Shown piece by piece: positions 18,263 through 27,872 of a DNA stretch of 64,000 nucleotides. The position numbers and the translations under genes are program-made. The notes under the pieces were generated by a model. It made no database searches, was not told the DNA's origin, and saw only the letters and a list, made by a program, of their open reading frames with translations. The DNA is from Odoribacter sp. AF15-53 (GTDB lineage: Bacteria; Bacteroidota; Bacteroidia; Bacteroidales; Marinifilaceae). The stretch covers positions 62,001 to 126,000 of the forward strand of contig NZ_QUHC01000005.1 of NCBI RefSeq assembly GCF_003479425.1, given 5' to 3'. Position 1 is the first letter of the stretch. The number at the start of each line of letters is the position of its first letter.

Positions 18263-21200
18263 ATGAAAAAAAAGCGAATGAGGTGGCTCTTTACACTAAA
18301 TTTTGAGCCGCGAAAACTTTTAAGAGTTATGAAGTTAAGTGTGATTTTATTATTGATTAGTATGCACCTGGCGGTGGCCAATGTCGGGGCTCAGGCTAAG
18401 ATTACCATCGAGGCTAAGACCGTGACCTATCTGGAATTGTTTGGTCAGATCAAACAGCAAACGGGTCTCACCGTGATGTACAGTAACAACGAACTGGATA
18501 AGTACAGAACTGTGGAAGCGGGATTTGTGAAGTCGAATTTGAAGACGGTGTTGGATAAGGTGCTGGAAGGTACCCGGTTGACTTACGAGATTATGGACGA
18601 GTTTATCGTTTTGAAAGTTGCCCCGGAGGATAAGAAGAAAGTTTTGAATATTGTGGGACGGGTAACAGACAAGGATAAGGCACCTCTCCCCGGGGTGACG
18701 ATTATCGTGAAGGGATTGACGATCGGTACGGCGACGGATCAACAGGGAAGGTATCGTTTGAATATTCCGGAAGTCAAGAATCTTTCACTTTTATTCTCTT
18801 TCATGGGGATGAAAACATTGGAGGTAAAATACGCGGGTAAGGATACGATAAACGTGGTGATGGAAGAAGATTCGAAAGCCATGGAAGAGGTGGTTGTGAC
18901 GGGATACCAAGTCTTGAAGAAAAAAAGTATGGCAGGTTCGGCCAGTAGCGTGAAAGCGGAGGATTTAGTGCTGAATGGTACCCAGACCTTGGAACAAGCA
19001 TTACAAGGGAAGTTACCGGGAATGATGGTTATCAACCAGAGCGGTCTAACGGGGACACGTCAAAAGGTGAGGGTACGCGGAACCTCGACTTTGGTGGGTA
19101 ATCCCGAACCGGTATGGGTGGTTGACGGGATTATTCAGGAAGACCCGTTACCGTTCAACACGACGGAACTGGCTAATATCGACGGAACTGATATGGATAT
19201 GATTCGTGATTTCGTGGGAGGTGCTATCGCTTGGTTGAATCCGAATGATATCGACAATATCGTGGTTTTGAAGGATGCTTCGGCAACGGCCATTTATGGA
19301 GTGAAGGCTGCCAACGGGGTAATTGTAATCACCACCAAAAAGGGACAGAAGGGACGAATGTCTTTGGGATATAGCGGTAGTTTTTCAACGAGTTCCAGGT
19401 TGACATATAAAGGTATGGAATTAATGAATTCCAAGCAACGGGTTGATGTTTCTCGTGAAGCCTATGAGAAAGGTGCTATATTGAAAAATGAGGATCGCGT
19501 GGGATTCATGGCATTAGCATTGGCCTATAAACGTAGGGTGATTAGTTATGAAGAATTCAACACGGAGGCAAAAAAACTGGAGACGAATAATACGGATTGG
19601 TTTGATCTGCTTTTCCAGACACCTTTTAGTCATTCCCATTCGGTAAGTATTTCGGGGGGCGATGACAAGGCAACTTATCGCGCATCATTCGGTGTTAATA
19701 ATCAGAATAATACGGCGAAAGGAAATTCGCAGACTTCCTATACCGGGAATCTGAATATTTCTTCAACGCTTTGGGATCAAGTTATTATGTCGTTTGGATT
19801 ATCCGGGAGTACGGCAAAAACGAAAGCTTTTATCGGAATTGATCCTTACAAATACGCAAGCACGACAAACCGGTCGATTCCTTGTTATGATGAAAACGGG
19901 GAATTGTATTTTTATGACAATGGCCTCGGACAGTATAATATTTTGCATGAATTGGCTAATAGCGGGAATCAGAATACGACAAGTAGTATTAACAGTAGTC
20001 TGAATCTGCGCTGGACACCGGGTTTGGGGTTAACACTATCCTCGATTTTAGGATATAATTTCTCAACATCACGCGGGGAATCCTGGCGCACGGAGCAATC
20101 CAATTATATTCGGGATATACGGGGGTATGAATTCGGTACCCGTAAGGCGGGCGATCCCGAATTTGTGGACTCACCCTTACCTTTCGGGGGAGTATTGGGT
20201 ATGAGTGAAAGTCGGAATGTCAATTACACTTGGAGAAATCAGTTGGAGTTCGCGAAAACTTTTGATCGCCATGTCGTGATTCTTATGGTTGGAGAAGAAT
20301 TACGGAGCAACAAGTATGATGGTTCCGAACAGACGAATTACGGATACATGCTTGACAGGGGAAAAAGTTTCGCTGATGTGCCATTAACCACAGGAAAAAA
20401 TGGAACTAGACGAAATACTTACGCCCGTTCTAACCCGACGATCACGGACCGGGAAGCGAATTATTTGTCTTTCTATGGAAACATGAGTTATATGTTTGAC
20501 GATCGGTATGCGCTGAATGCAAGTCTTCGTATGGATGCGTCCAATCGTTTCGGGCAGGATAAGAGCGCCCGGTATCAACCCGTGTGGTCCGTCGGTGGAC
20601 GCTGGAATGTAACGAGGGAGCATTGGCTGGAAGGGCAAAATATATTGAATGATGTGAGTATTCGCGCATCTTACGGTTTTCAAGGTAACGTGGCCGAGAA
20701 CGTGGGACCGGATTTGATTGCCAAGATTGAACCGATAGATGAGTACACCGGAGAGTATAGATTGTCGATAGTACGTTTACCGACTCCTAATTTGAGATGG
20801 GAGAAAAATAAGAGCGTGAATTTAGGAATAGATTTTAGTGTTTTGGGAAGTCGCGTAAACGGTACGTTCGAGTATTTCTACAAGTATACGGAGGATATGA
20901 TTACAAGCCGGGAAGTACCTTATGAAAATGGTGTGACGACGATGATGATTAACGGGGGGAATATGAAAAATTCGGGTTGGGAATTGAGCTTTAGTTTGGT
21001 TCCCGTGCGAACGAAAGATTTCGTGTGGAGTTTGAGTATGAATACATCTAAAGTGTACAACGAGTTAGACAGTGATTTGGAACCCACGGGAAAATGGGAA
21101 GATGTGGTGGCCGGCAATTTTAACAAAAAAGGTTATGCCGTATCCAGTTTTTGGGCGTTCCGGTTCACGGGACTAAACCCGGAAAATGGCGGTCCGGAAT

Positions 21201-21802
21201 TTGATTTTTCTCAAACAGATGCAAAAACCACGGAGCAGGATGTGACCGGATACATGAAATACGCGGGAAAGTTGGACCCGGATTTCACGGCGGGTTTAAG
21301 TACTTCATTTAGGTATAAGAGTTTGTCTCTTAGCGCAAATTTTTATTTAAGTACGGGGAACCAGAAATTTTTAGCACCTCCTTATAACGGTAGAACGAAA
21401 ATGGCTAGCGAGTATCAAAATTTGTCGACACAACTATTGGATCGCTGGAGAAAGCCGGGAGATGAAAAGCACACGACACTTCCTTCTTTACCGACACCTG
21501 AAAATAGTCGCGTCCTGTATCCTTTCTCTAATTATACCGAGATATTCCCTTATGACGCGTGGTCATACTCTGATATTCGGGTTGTGGATGCGTGGTATTT
21601 GAGATGTAATAATGTATCCGTTTCTTATACTATACCACACGAGTTGATCAAGCGTTTTGCCCAGAATGTAAGTCTCTCTTTTTCTGCCAGCAATCCGTTC
21701 CAGATTGTAAGTAAGGATTTTAATGGTCGGGACCCCGAGGTGGCAATGGGAAGTCAGCCTTTGTCGAGAAATTACTCTTTTAGTGTAAATGTCAGTTTTT
21801 AA
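18263..21802 (+). CDS. SusC/RagA-family TonB-dependent transporter with STN signalling domain
   Basis: This complete 1179-residue outer-membrane importer has an N-terminal signal sequence (about 1-44). An STN domain at about 48-115 (ITIEAKTVTYLELFGQIKQQ...FIVLKV) is the contact for FecR. A carboxypeptidase-regulatory-like domain follows at about 128-205 (GRVTDKDKAPLPGVTIIVKG), then a TonB box (EEVVVTGYQ), a plug with LQGKLPGMMV and VWVVDGI, and the SusC signature LKDASATAIYGVKAANGVIV. A long beta-barrel ends in YSFSVNVSF. SusD follows after 16 bp. The order sigma, FecR, SusC and SusD defines a trans-envelope signalling locus induced by its own substrate. The substrate is not evident. Confidence 0.96.
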   Translation: MKKKRMRWLFTLNFEPRKLLRVMKLSVILLLISMHLAVANVGAQAKITIEAKTVTYLELFGQIKQQTGLTVMYSNNELDKYRTVEAGFVKSNLKTVLDKVLEGTRLTYEIMDEFIVLKVAPEDKKKVLNIVGRVTDKDKAPLPGVTIIVKGLTIGTATDQQGRYRLNIPEVKNLSLLFSFMGMKTLEVKYAGKDTINVVMEEDSKAMEEVVVTGYQVLKKKSMAGSASSVKAEDLVLNGTQTLEQALQGKLPGMMVINQSGLTGTRQKVRVRGTSTLVGNPEPVWVVDGIIQEDPLPFNTTELANIDGTDMDMIRDFVGGAIAWLNPNDIDNIVVLKDASATAIYGVKAANGVIVITTKKGQKGRMSLGYSGSFSTSSRLTYKGMELMNSKQRVDVSREAYEKGAILKNEDRVGFMALALAYKRRVISYEEFNTEAKKLETNNTDWFDLLFQTPFSHSHSVSISGGDDKATYRASFGVNNQNNTAKGNSQTSYTGNLNISSTLWDQVIMSFGLSGSTAKTKAFIGIDPYKYASTTNRSIPCYDENGELYFYDNGLGQYNILHELANSGNQNTTSSINSSLNLRWTPGLGLTLSSILGYNFSTSRGESWRTEQSNYIRDIRGYEFGTRKAGDPEFVDSPLPFGGVLGMSESRNVNYTWRNQLEFAKTFDRHVVILMVGEELRSNKYDGSEQTNYGYMLDRGKSFADVPLTTGKNGTRRNTYARSNPTITDREANYLSFYGNMSYMFDDRYALNASLRMDASNRFGQDKSARYQPVWSVGGRWNVTREHWLEGQNILNDVSIRASYGFQGNVAENVGPDLIAKIEPIDEYTGEYRLSIVRLPTPNLRWEKNKSVNLGIDFSVLGSRVNGTFEYFYKYTEDMITSREVPYENGVTTMMINGGNMKNSGWELSFSLVPVRTKDFVWSLSMNTSKVYNELDSDLEPTGKWEDVVAGNFNKKGYAVSSFWAFRFTGLNPENGGPEFDFSQTDAKTTEQDVTGYMKYAGKLDPDFTAGLSTSFRYKSLSLSANFYLSTGNQKFLAPPYNGRTKMASEYQNLSTQLLDRWRKPGDEKHTTLPSLPTPENSRVLYPFSNYTEIFPYDAWSYSDIRVVDAWYLRCNNVSVSYTIPHELIKRFAQNVSLSFSASNPFQIVSKDFNGRDPEVAMGSQPLSRNYSFSVNVSF

Positions 21803-21818
21803 CCAATAAAAACAAGAA

Positions 21819-23285
21819 ATGATGAAATCAAATATTTGGATATTATTATTGATATTATGCTTCCCCGGGTGTAATGGATTCTTGGAGGAGTCGAGCCAGG
21901 ATGAAGTGCGTCCTTCAACCGTGGAGGATATGGAGCAATTGTTACTTGGAGAGGTTTATTTGACTAAGGATGATTATACTCGATTCTTTAACGGTACTGA
22001 TATATTTACGGATGACAAGAAATGTAACGGGCTTTGGAAAGACATGACGTCTTATCGGGACATTCTTGAGCAGAAACGGTATGCTTTTGGTTGGCAAGGA
22101 AATATGTTCGATGAAGACGGAGGAGGAGACGACCCGTTTTTTTGGAAAGCGCCTTATGATAGAATAAAAGGGTGCAACGTGGTGATCGAGTATTTGGATA
22201 AGGTCACGGGAGATGATACCAGGCGACAGAATTTGAAAGGAGAGGCTTACGTTATGCGGGCTTACTATTACCTGATGTTGGCGAATTTTTTTGGTTTGCC
22301 TTATAATTACGGGGACCCTGAAAAAAATCCGGGTGTTCCTTTAAAGTTGGATCCGGGTGTTACGGGAGAGTATTTCCGCCGGAATTCGGTGGCCGAGGTG
22401 TATCGGCAGATCGAGACCGATCTGTTGGAAGCAGATCGTTTGCTGAAAGCGAACCCCCTGCCAAGGAATATGGGGCGTGCAAATCATTTGATGGCAGAGG
22501 CGTTGTTGTCGCGGATGTATTTATACATGGAAAATTGGGATAAGGCATTGGAGTTCGCAGATAAAGTGATTGAAGAAAAACCTGCATTACTCAATTTGTC
22601 AAAGATTCCTACGTTAGGTAGTTATGATCAGGAGGGTGTGTATTTTTTCGGAACCCCGGATGAAATAATTTGGGCTCGCATGACGAATAATGATCGTCAA
22701 CCACGTTATAGTGTTCCCCCGTTTACTGTATCAGATGACTTTATTCGTTTGTTTGATTATTCGGGCGAGGACGCTAGTAATTACGGGGATATACGAGGGA
22801 GACTCTATCTTTTTCAGTCATTTGACGGAGAGAATTTTTTTGTGCATGGCGTGTGTAAAGATGGATTTTTGGGGCTTACGGGAATCCGGACAGCGGAAGT
22901 GTATTTGAATAGAGCGGAAGTTTATATTCATAAATATATAGAGAGCGGTAAGGACGAGTATCGGGAGAAAAGTCTGGCAACGTTGAACTATCTACGTTCG
23001 TGTCGTTATGATACCCGTAACGTGGAATATACCCCTGTGAATTTTTCCAACGGGGAGGATTTATTGAATTTTTATAAGGATGAACGTCGTCGGGAATTGT
23101 GTGCGGAGGATAATCATCGGTGGTTTGATTTGCGTCGTTACGGGATGCCTGAGTTGAAACATGTATTTTTTATTAATCCGGGCGAAGAGCAGGTGTACGT
23201 GTTAGAAAAAAATTCTTCTCGTTATGCCTTGCCTATTCCTCTGTTGGTCAGAAAGGCTAATCCCAACCTTGAGCCTAATTTATGA
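21819..23285 (+). CDS. SusD/RagB-family lipoprotein
   Basis: This 488-residue SusD partner has the lipobox cysteine at about C18 (ILCFPGCNGF). It has SusD helices (LKGEAYVMRAYYYLMLANFFGLPYN near 140; AEALLSRMYLYMENWDKALEFADKVI) and the conserved C-terminal block YKDERRRELCAEDNHRWFDLRRYGMPE. Two consecutive ATGs give equivalent starts. Compared with the SusDs of loci 1 and 3 it belongs to a different subgroup (no LYGREL motif), and it resembles the SusD at 52719-54221 in its domain pattern. It is translated closely with SusC and followed 27 bp later by a peptidase-like lipoprotein. Confidence 0.94.
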   Translation: MMKSNIWILLLILCFPGCNGFLEESSQDEVRPSTVEDMEQLLLGEVYLTKDDYTRFFNGTDIFTDDKKCNGLWKDMTSYRDILEQKRYAFGWQGNMFDEDGGGDDPFFWKAPYDRIKGCNVVIEYLDKVTGDDTRRQNLKGEAYVMRAYYYLMLANFFGLPYNYGDPEKNPGVPLKLDPGVTGEYFRRNSVAEVYRQIETDLLEADRLLKANPLPRNMGRANHLMAEALLSRMYLYMENWDKALEFADKVIEEKPALLNLSKIPTLGSYDQEGVYFFGTPDEIIWARMTNNDRQPRYSVPPFTVSDDFIRLFDYSGEDASNYGDIRGRLYLFQSFDGENFFVHGVCKDGFLGLTGIRTAEVYLNRAEVYIHKYIESGKDEYREKSLATLNYLRSCRYDTRNVEYTPVNFSNGEDLLNFYKDERRRELCAEDNHRWFDLRRYGMPELKHVFFINPGEEQVYVLEKNSSRYALPIPLLVRKANPNLEPNL

Positions 23286-23312
23286 TTTGATAATGAGTAA
23301 AAAAAGAATGTT

Positions 23313-24224
23313 ATGAAATACAGATTATTACTTGTGATTTTTTGCCTGATTCTTTGTGTTAGGTGCTATCATGAAGATTCACTAGTTTCGACAGAAATCT
23401 CGGAATTCAAATATACCTTGCCACAAGGAAATCATGATTATGATGCTAAAATTTTGGATTGGTACGAGCGATGTGGTTTTTATGTCTTGTATAAGTTCGA
23501 GCCAAAAGATGTTTACTGGAATATCAATTTTTGGGAGGAATTGGAGAAGAGTGTTTCTAGTGACGTTGCGACCGGATTTAAAGCCGAACCCGCGGATGAG
23601 GCTTATGCCGGTGATCTGCTTGATATCGTGGAGCGTAAATTTTTAAATTTTTATCCGGATACGATGCTGCGGCGGTGTATGTCGATGAAATTGTTATTAT
23701 GTAGCGAATTGATACAGGCCGATTTTACTCGTCTTCATGAAAGAGGTTTTTTATACGGGTTTGATTGTTTGATTGTAAACTATGCAAATGAGAATATAAC
23801 GTCTTTACCCTCTCGTAAAATAGACCTTTTGAAGGATACTATAAATATGTCATTTTTAAATCGTTTGACACTGACTAAAAAAATAGCGATGTCATCGGAA
23901 TTCTTGGACGTTTCTTCTTATGATAACGTAACTGTTGATAAGAAAAACATGTACGAGAAAGGATATATAGCACCGAAATCTGGGGGGAAACGTAAAGAAG
24001 ATGATTGGAAAGATTTCTTAAAGGCGATCATCAAGACCCCGTATACTTATTTGACGGCGGAGCCCAAGGATGGTGATACCAGTTTTAAAGGAATTCTTCA
24101 CGAGAAGAAAGATGTGAAGGGGATGATTCGGAAAAAGTATGACATATTGATCCGGTATTTTAAGGATGAGTATGGCGTAGATCTCCAAAAAATAGGAGAT
24201 TCGCAGGAGCCGACCGGAGAATAA
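23313..24224 (+). CDS. Mx1-type putative metallopeptidase-like lipoprotein, catalytic motif missing
   Basis: This 303-residue lipoprotein has C18 in CVRCYHED. The layout resembles the Mx1 'putative zinc-binding metallopeptidase' lipoproteins that accompany SusC/SusD genes: a Y/W-rich N-terminal strand region (FYVLYKFEPKDVYWNI), a helix (AYAGDLLDIVERKFLNFYP), and a C-terminal part MYEKGYIAP...DWKDFLKAIIKTP...MIRKKYDILIRYFKDEYGVDL that fits the end of that family. No HExxH is found. By comparison from memory the motif should fall at about residues 181-185, which read FLNRL. It is therefore probably a non-catalytic relative used for binding. The family call rests on overall pattern and position only and needs a profile search. 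Confidence 0.6.
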   Translation: MKYRLLLVIFCLILCVRCYHEDSLVSTEISEFKYTLPQGNHDYDAKILDWYERCGFYVLYKFEPKDVYWNINFWEELEKSVSSDVATGFKAEPADEAYAGDLLDIVERKFLNFYPDTMLRRCMSMKLLLCSELIQADFTRLHERGFLYGFDCLIVNYANENITSLPSRKIDLLKDTINMSFLNRLTLTKKIAMSSEFLDVSSYDNVTVDKKNMYEKGYIAPKSGGKRKEDDWKDFLKAIIKTPYTYLTAEPKDGDTSFKGILHEKKDVKGMIRKKYDILIRYFKDEYGVDLQKIGDSQEPTGE

Positions 24225-24248
24225 GATGTTCAACTATAAAAATAAATC

Positions 24249-25655
24249 ATGAAAAGAATCGTATTATTATTTGTATGTGTACTCGTGGCTTGCTTGGTAG
24301 GCCACGCGCAAGGTGTGAAATTTGAATCGGGGACGTGGAATGAAATCCTGGCTAAGGCCAAGGCTGAAAACAAGACTATCTTTGTAGATGTTTACACCGT
24401 TTGGTGTGGTCCCTGCAAACATGTATCTGAAACCGTATTCCCTCAGGAGAAAGTTGGGGAAATCTATAATTCCCGGTTTATTAACTTCAAGATGGACGCG
24501 GAAAGCCCGGCCGGCGAAGAGTTCGTGAAGACCTATCCAGTGATAGGTTATCCCACGTTTTTCTTCATTGACGGGAACGGCAAGGTTATCCACACGATCG
24601 TCGGGGCCAAGGATGCGGACGGCTTTATCTCGGAAGCCAAGATGATCACCATGTATGCCCGCCACGGGGGAATTGACAACATGATGGCGGCAATTAAGAA
24701 TGGAACTGCCGGCAAGGAATTACTACACGACTATTACACTTCTGCCAATGATCGGAACAAACCGGAAGCCCTGAATCTTTACCTGAAAGCACTCCCGACA
24801 GAAGAGTTGATCGATGAAAATAATAAATTGATTCGCGAAATTTCCCTTTACGACAAAGAGTTAATGACAAGACTTGTTAACGAGATCGTGAAGGCCAGCA
24901 ACGACGGAAGATTCTCTGACGGGAAATACGACGAGGACTTTGCTTTCAGTACAGTCTTCCTGACTCAACGTCATATTGCAAAATTCCTAGACAGAAGCAT
25001 TGAAGAAGGAAATGAGGAATGGTTTAACGAGTTACTAGAGCTAAAAGAGAAATTCGCTAATTATGGAGGAAGATTTCATGACGGAGGCCAATTACTGGAT
25101 GGAGATTTAAGAATCGTTCGCGGGCGAGGATCATTCTTCGCCACCCCAGAATATAACAAACTTTGTTATTGGGCCAAAAACAGAGTAAACGAGGAAGAAT
25201 TCAAAAACGCTTTAGTCTCCTACATGGACAAATTGATCAGCGAGACCCCTGTTGACTCTCTAATGGAAGAAGATCGGAACGAGATTCTAGGTATGCTTAA
25301 AGAAGAAGGATTGGAAAAAGGAAGGTTATATGCTTCACATGTTCTTGACGTCGGGAATGTTACTGCTCATAATATTATCGTTTGGACGGATTATTTCTGG
25401 AAACTTTCTCCTTCGGATAAAAAGACGAAAGAGTTATGTAGTAAATGGATAAACTACGCCTTTAACGTGAATCGTTTCAACATGAGAGTTGCCTTTCCGG
25501 CCGCGGACTTACTGGTCAGAATCGGGAATACCAAAGACGCTAAAATCATCCTGGAAAAAGCGATTGCCAGTCAAAAGGAACTTAAAAACAATGACCCGGA
25601 AGTTTACAAAAATCTGGGACTGAAATTACGGGACATTAATAACGGTAAACTGTAA
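24249..25655 (+). CDS. Secreted thioredoxin-fold protein (paralogue A1)
   Basis: This 468-residue protein has a signal peptide (about 1-20, ending GHAQ), a thioredoxin domain at about 22-140 with the redox motif WCGPC (C53, C56) and a cis-Pro segment GYPTFFF. A long helical C-terminal region (about 150-468) ends in LEKAIASQKELKNNDPEVYKNL, which looks TPR-like. It should act in the periplasm or be lipid-independent and secreted; no lipobox is visible. It is the first of four close paralogues in the window (also 25970, 49985 and 48389), two at the end of each of two SusC/SusD operons. Likely roles are reduction of disulphides in imported proteins or in components of the locus; the role is inferred. 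Confidence 0.85.
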   Translation: MKRIVLLFVCVLVACLVGHAQGVKFESGTWNEILAKAKAENKTIFVDVYTVWCGPCKHVSETVFPQEKVGEIYNSRFINFKMDAESPAGEEFVKTYPVIGYPTFFFIDGNGKVIHTIVGAKDADGFISEAKMITMYARHGGIDNMMAAIKNGTAGKELLHDYYTSANDRNKPEALNLYLKALPTEELIDENNKLIREISLYDKELMTRLVNEIVKASNDGRFSDGKYDEDFAFSTVFLTQRHIAKFLDRSIEEGNEEWFNELLELKEKFANYGGRFHDGGQLLDGDLRIVRGRGSFFATPEYNKLCYWAKNRVNEEEFKNALVSYMDKLISETPVDSLMEEDRNEILGMLKEEGLEKGRLYASHVLDVGNVTAHNIIVWTDYFWKLSPSDKKTKELCSKWINYAFNVNRFNMRVAFPAADLLVRIGNTKDAKIILEKAIASQKELKNNDPEVYKNLGLKLRDINNGKL

Positions 25656-25688
25656 AGTTTCTTACCCGTTTTCGGGAAGAACCACCAA

Positions 25689-25880
25689 CACCTCCTCTGT
25701 TTATAGAGGAGGTGGCGGCGTAGCCGACGGAGGAGTTCTTATCACTATCTCCAAAAACTCCCTCCCGGCTTCGCCGTATTGAGCCCGAAACGGTCTCGAA
25801 CTAGCTCTCGCTCGACAGACCGTGAGCAAGCTCCCCGTCTGTTCTCGCTTAATCGCTAGTTTCCCTCTATAAACAGAGGG
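25689..25880. repeat. Intergenic repeat bounded by inverted hairpins with GTTTAT/ATAAAC loops
   Basis: CACCTCCTCT-GTTTAT-AGAGGAGGTG (25689-25714) and CCCTCT-ATAAAC-AGAGGG (25863-25880) are inverted relatives of each other. They bound about 150 bp of GC-richer sequence that includes ACGGTCT...AGACCGT. Similar sequence (CCAACACCTCCTCTGTTTAT) follows the paralogous thioredoxin gene on the other strand, read from about 49965 down to 49937. This fills the 314-bp gap between the two thioredoxin genes. No gene is credible inside it. Confidence 0.8.
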
Positions 25881-25969
25881 AGAGTTGGAATACTCTTCTA
25901 ACAAAAGAGTTCCGCTCCAAGGAGGAGCCGGGGGAGGTAGTTCTTAACATTCAATTATAAAAACAGATC

Positions 25970-27379
25970 ATGAAGAAAATCGTATTATCATTTGTATGTG
26001 TATTTATCGCTTGCATGATAAGTCACGCGCAAGGTGTGAAATTTGAATCGGGGACGTGGGATGAAATCCTGGCGAAAGCCAAGACTGAAAACAAGATGAT
26101 CTTCGTGGATGTCTACACCCAATGGTGTGTTCCCTGCAAATATGTGTCGGAAACCGTATTCCCACGAGAAGAACTGGGAGAATACTATAATTCCCGGTTT
26201 ATTAATTTCAAAATGGACGCGAAAAGCCCGGCCGGGGAAGTATTCGTGAAGACTTATCCCGTAAAAGCTTATCCCACGTTTTTCTTCATTGACGGGGATG
26301 GCAAGGTTATCCACAGGGTTGTCGGATCCAAGAATGTGGACGGTTTTATCTCGGAAGCCGGGATGATCGCCATGTATGCCCGCCACGGGGGAATCGACAA
26401 CATGCTGGCAGCAATTAAGAATGGAACGGCTAGCAAGGAATTACTACGCGACTACTACATTTCTGCCAATGATAGGAACAAACCGGAAGCATTGAATCTT
26501 TACCTGAAAGCACTCCCGGCAGAAGAATTGATAGATGAAGATAATAAATTGATTGACAAAATATCCCTTTACGACAAAGAGTTAATGACAAAGCTTGTTA
26601 ACGGGATCGTGAAAGCCAGCAACGACGGAAGATTCTCTGACGGGGAATACGACAAAAAGTTTGCTTCTAACATTGTCTTCCCGGTTCAACACGATATTAC
26701 GACCTTCCTCGATAAAAGTATTGAAGAAAGAAACGAGGGATGGTTCAACGAGTTACTGAAGCTAAAAGAGGAATTTGCTAATTATGGAGGAAGATTTCAT
26801 GCAGAAGGCCAATTACTGGATGGAGATTTAAGAATCGTTCGCAGACGAGGATTGTTTTTCGCCACCCCAGAATATAATAAACTTTGCTACTGGACTCAAA
26901 ACAGGGTAAATGAAGACGAATTTAAAATTACACTAGTACCCTACATGGATAAGCTGATTGCCGAGAATCACGTCGACTCTCTCATAAAAGAAGATCGGAA
27001 TGAATTTCTGGATATGCTTAAAGAAAAAGGATTAGAAGGACAAATGACATTTTATGCTCGATATATTTTTGAAGCCGGGAATGTTACAGCCCTTAATATT
27101 ATCGCCTGGACGGACTATTTTTGGAAACTTTCTCCTTCTGATAAAAAGATGAAAGAGTTATGCAGTAAATGGATAAACTACGCCTTTAACATGAATCGTT
27201 TCAACAATAAAGTTGCCGTTCCGGCCGCAGACTTACTGGCTAGAATCGGGAATACCAAAGACGCTAAAATCATCCTGGAAAAAGCGATTGCCAGTCAAAA
27301 GGAACTTAAAAACAATGACCCGGAAGTTTACAAAAATCTAGAACTGAAATTGCGGGATGTCAATAACGGCAAACTGTAA
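25970..27379 (+). CDS. Secreted thioredoxin-fold protein (paralogue A2, WCVPC)
   Basis: This 469-residue protein has a signal peptide ending SHAQ and a thioredoxin domain with C53 and C56, but the motif reads WCVPC rather than WCGPC. The two residues between the cysteines set redox potential in this fold, so this copy may have a different redox role. The rest is collinear with paralogue A1, including AYPTFFF and the C-terminal LEKAIASQKELKNNDPEVYKNL. It is separated from A1 by a 314-bp repeat-filled gap, which may uncouple its expression. It is the last gene of locus 2, followed by a hairpin in the convergent gap with the HSP20 gene. Confidence 0.85.
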   Translation: MKKIVLSFVCVFIACMISHAQGVKFESGTWDEILAKAKTENKMIFVDVYTQWCVPCKYVSETVFPREELGEYYNSRFINFKMDAKSPAGEVFVKTYPVKAYPTFFFIDGDGKVIHRVVGSKNVDGFISEAGMIAMYARHGGIDNMLAAIKNGTASKELLRDYYISANDRNKPEALNLYLKALPAEELIDEDNKLIDKISLYDKELMTKLVNGIVKASNDGRFSDGEYDKKFASNIVFPVQHDITTFLDKSIEERNEGWFNELLKLKEEFANYGGRFHAEGQLLDGDLRIVRRRGLFFATPEYNKLCYWTQNRVNEDEFKITLVPYMDKLIAENHVDSLIKEDRNEFLDMLKEKGLEGQMTFYARYIFEAGNVTALNIIAWTDYFWKLSPSDKKMKELCSKWINYAFNMNRFNNKVAVPAADLLARIGNTKDAKIILEKAIASQKELKNNDPEVYKNLELKLRDVNNGKL

Positions 27380-27387
27380 AATTCAAA

Positions 27388-27421
27388 ACTCTCCTACCCT
27401 TGTTTACCAGAGTAGGAGAGT
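27388..27421. terminator. Bidirectional hairpin between convergent thioredoxin and HSP20 genes
   Basis: A 10-bp perfect stem ACTCTCCTAC / GTAGGAGAGT has a 14-nt loop containing TTGTTTACC. There is no strong T-run on the plus strand, but the position between convergent stop codons (27379 and 27444) fits a shared terminator. Confidence 0.6.
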
Positions 27422-27443
27422 AAATTCCTTGGTTACCTTAATC

Positions 27444-27872
27444 TTATTTTATTTCGATAGTTCTTTGTGCTTTCTTTACTTCTTCGAGGGATAGTTTCGG
27501 TAATTCGATGGTCAGAACACCGTGTTCGACACCAGCGGCGATTTTCTCTTTATCCACGTCATCCGGTAGGATCATTGTTTGTTGGAATTTCGCGTACGAA
27601 AACTCCCGGCGTAAGTAGCGATGTTCTCTTTTCTCTTCTTTCTGCTCGCTCTTTTTCTCCATGGAGATAACCAGGTTGTTGTCCTCGTCAATGCGAACGT
27701 TGAAATCTTCTTTTGTCATTCCCGGAGCTGCAACTTCCACTTTGTAATCTTTTTCCGATTCAATCACGTTGATCGCCGGTGCGGTTGCGTTAGCTCTTGT
27801 CATCCACTCGTTATCAAAGAAATCATTAAAGATACTTGGTAACCAATTTTGAGTTCTTCTTACAGGCATCAT
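27444..27872 (-). CDS. HSP20 / alpha-crystallin family small heat-shock protein
   Basis: This 142-residue ATP-independent holdase chaperone is cytosolic. The N-terminal WLPSIFNDFFDNEW is followed by the alpha-crystallin domain (about 30-135), with VEVAAPGMTKEDFNVRID, the FSYAKFQQTMILPDDVD loop and the conserved GVLTIELPK near the end. Start is one of two adjacent ATGs. The upstream 257-bp gap (27873-28129) contains GAACCCGGGTTC (27918-27929) overlapping GGGTTC-ttcgt-GAACCC. This inverted repeat may be an operator, but I recognise no known heat-shock element or promoter there. It is transcribed alone. Confidence 0.94.
   Translation of the reverse strand: MMPVRRTQNWLPSIFNDFFDNEWMTRANATAPAINVIESEKDYKVEVAAPGMTKEDFNVRIDEDNNLVISMEKKSEQKEEKREHRYLRREFSYAKFQQTMILPDDVDKEKIAAGVEHGVLTIELPKLSLEEVKKAQRTIEIK

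Noticed and set aside
25701..25904. 67-codon open frame on the minus strand between thioredoxin genes
   Set aside because: It is built from repeat hairpins and ends in a proline run (TPPSATPPPPL), so a product is unlikely.
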